Below, in pieces: positions 63,446-64,000 of a stretch of DNA of 64,000 bases (positions within the stretch are counted from its first letter, which is position 1; the number at the start of each line of letters is the position of its first letter). A program made the position numbers and the translations under genes. This stretch comes from JADGRA01 sp052143535. Lineage in GTDB: Bacteria > Myxococcota > Myxococcia > Myxococcales > Myxococcaceae. Location: the NCBI GenBank assembly GCA_052143535.1, contig JBKQSS010000087.1, forward strand, positions 1 through 64,000, written 5' to 3'. Below the pieces are notes generated by a model. The model was not told the DNA's origin and did no database searches. It worked only from the letters and a program-made list of their open reading frames with translations.

Positions 63446-64000
63446 GTGCCTGGAACGCTGTTTCTCGTCGCGACGCCCATCGGCAACCTCGGAGACCTCA
63501 CGGCGCGCGCGGGTGAGACGCTGGCCCGTGCGGACTTCATTATCTGCGAGGACACCCGACACACCGGCCACCTCTTGGCCTCGCTCGGACTGAAAAAGCC
63601 AACGGTGAGTCTGCCGGCGTTCGCCGAAAAGGCTCGTGCCGAGCGCATTCTCGAGCGACTGGTGGCCGGCCAGGACGCCGCGCTGGTGACCGATGCAGGA
63701 ACGCCCGCCGTCAGCGACCCAGGCGAGTACCTGGTGGCCGAGGCGCTGGCCGCTGGACTCCGGGTGGTGCCGATTCCAGGGCCCAGCGCAGTGTTGGCCG
63801 CGCTTTCTGCTTCGGGGTTGCCGACGGGGCGCTTTCACTTCCTCGGGTTTCTTCCCCGGCAGGGGCCCGAACGCAGCGCCATGCTCGACGAGGTGGCTGG
63901 CCTCCGGGCCTCACTGGTCATTTACGAATCCCCGCGCCGACTCGCAGAGACCCTGCGGGAGCTGGCCGGCGCGCTGGGAGACCGCCGCGGCGTGGTGGCC
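63446..64000 (+). CDS. rsmI: 16S rRNA (cytidine-1402-2'-O)-methyltransferase RsmI, 3'-truncated by window
   Basis: 185 residues are visible and the frame stays open to the edge. GTLFLVATPIGNLGDLTARA, FIICEDTRHTGHLL, LVTDAGTPAVSDPGEYLV and IPGPSAVLAALSASGLPT are RsmI signatures. It methylates the ribose of C1402 in the 30S decoding centre. I favour the GTG at 63446, which has GAGGGGGG upstream and gives the usual N-terminus; ATGs at 63416 and 63431 are alternatives. Confidence 0.93.
   Translation, partial: MPGTLFLVATPIGNLGDLTARAGETLARADFIICEDTRHTGHLLASLGLKKPTVSLPAFAEKARAERILERLVAGQDAALVTDAGTPAVSDPGEYLVAEALAAGLRVVPIPGPSAVLAALSASGLPTGRFHFLGFLPRQGPERSAMLDEVAGLRASLVIYESPRRLAETLRELAGALGDRRGVVA

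Overview
The window is high-GC, densely packed bacterial chromosome. Gene content and layout point to a myxobacterium (Myxococcota) or a close relative. The pointers are the linked gltA / icd-mdh-sucCD-ndk block, the rpsP-KH-rimM-trmD-rplS block, inositol-phosphate synthase with a phosphatidylinositol-type synthase, a classical menaquinone operon, and many 1-13 bp gene overlaps. The lineage is inferred; no rRNA gene is present. I see no tRNA, CRISPR array, insertion sequence or prophage.

Bases 1-8100 look accessory. They hold the 3' part of an unrecognised, AT-richer exported-type protein, a DUF1254/DUF1214 lipoprotein, a GNAT acetyltransferase, and a GT39-type glycosyltransferase directly coupled to an MMPL/RND lipid transporter.

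Bases 8569-21872 form the most interesting region. A tight minus-strand operon runs CDP-alcohol phosphatidyltransferase > GtrA > class III aminotransferase > Gfo/Idh oxidoreductase > a second MMPL transporter > OmpA-like protein > coiled-coil/HHH protein, followed by a DUF2780 gene. Divergent from it are an MlaC/HpnM-like lipid-binding protein, a DUF4136 lipoprotein and a beta-barrel protein. Next to these, inositol-3-phosphate synthase overlaps a PAP2/AUR1-like membrane enzyme. Together they look like a system that makes, possibly modifies, and exports inositol lipids, using a shuttle of the type known for hopanoids (HpnM/HpnN) but with no hopanoid genes present.

Bases 21893-38438 are mostly housekeeping: a CCA-adding-type enzyme, mnmA, sppA, a HIT hydrolase, a LapB-like TPR protein, a SPOR protein, a cupin, a tandem Ca-loop lipoprotein, a ribbon-helix-helix protein overlapping a UDP-glucuronate decarboxylase and a GalE-like epimerase, lepA-lepB, and pyrB-pyrC-carA.

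Bases 38446-49901 make menaquinone. aroF-ubiE(menG) diverges from menF-D-H-B-A-C-E, followed by a polyprenyl diphosphate synthase and a GbsR/MarR-type regulator. A shared CTTGAAC-N4-TGAAC motif lies just upstream of aroF and of the prenyl synthase.

Bases 50121-64000 hold a zinc-ribbon protein with an extreme acidic tail, gltA, icd-mdh-sucC-sucD-ndk, an acyltransferase, rlmN, rpsP-khpA-rimM-trmD, rplS, an SMC/YhaN-like protein with no Walker A motif, and the 5' part of rsmI, cut by the window end.
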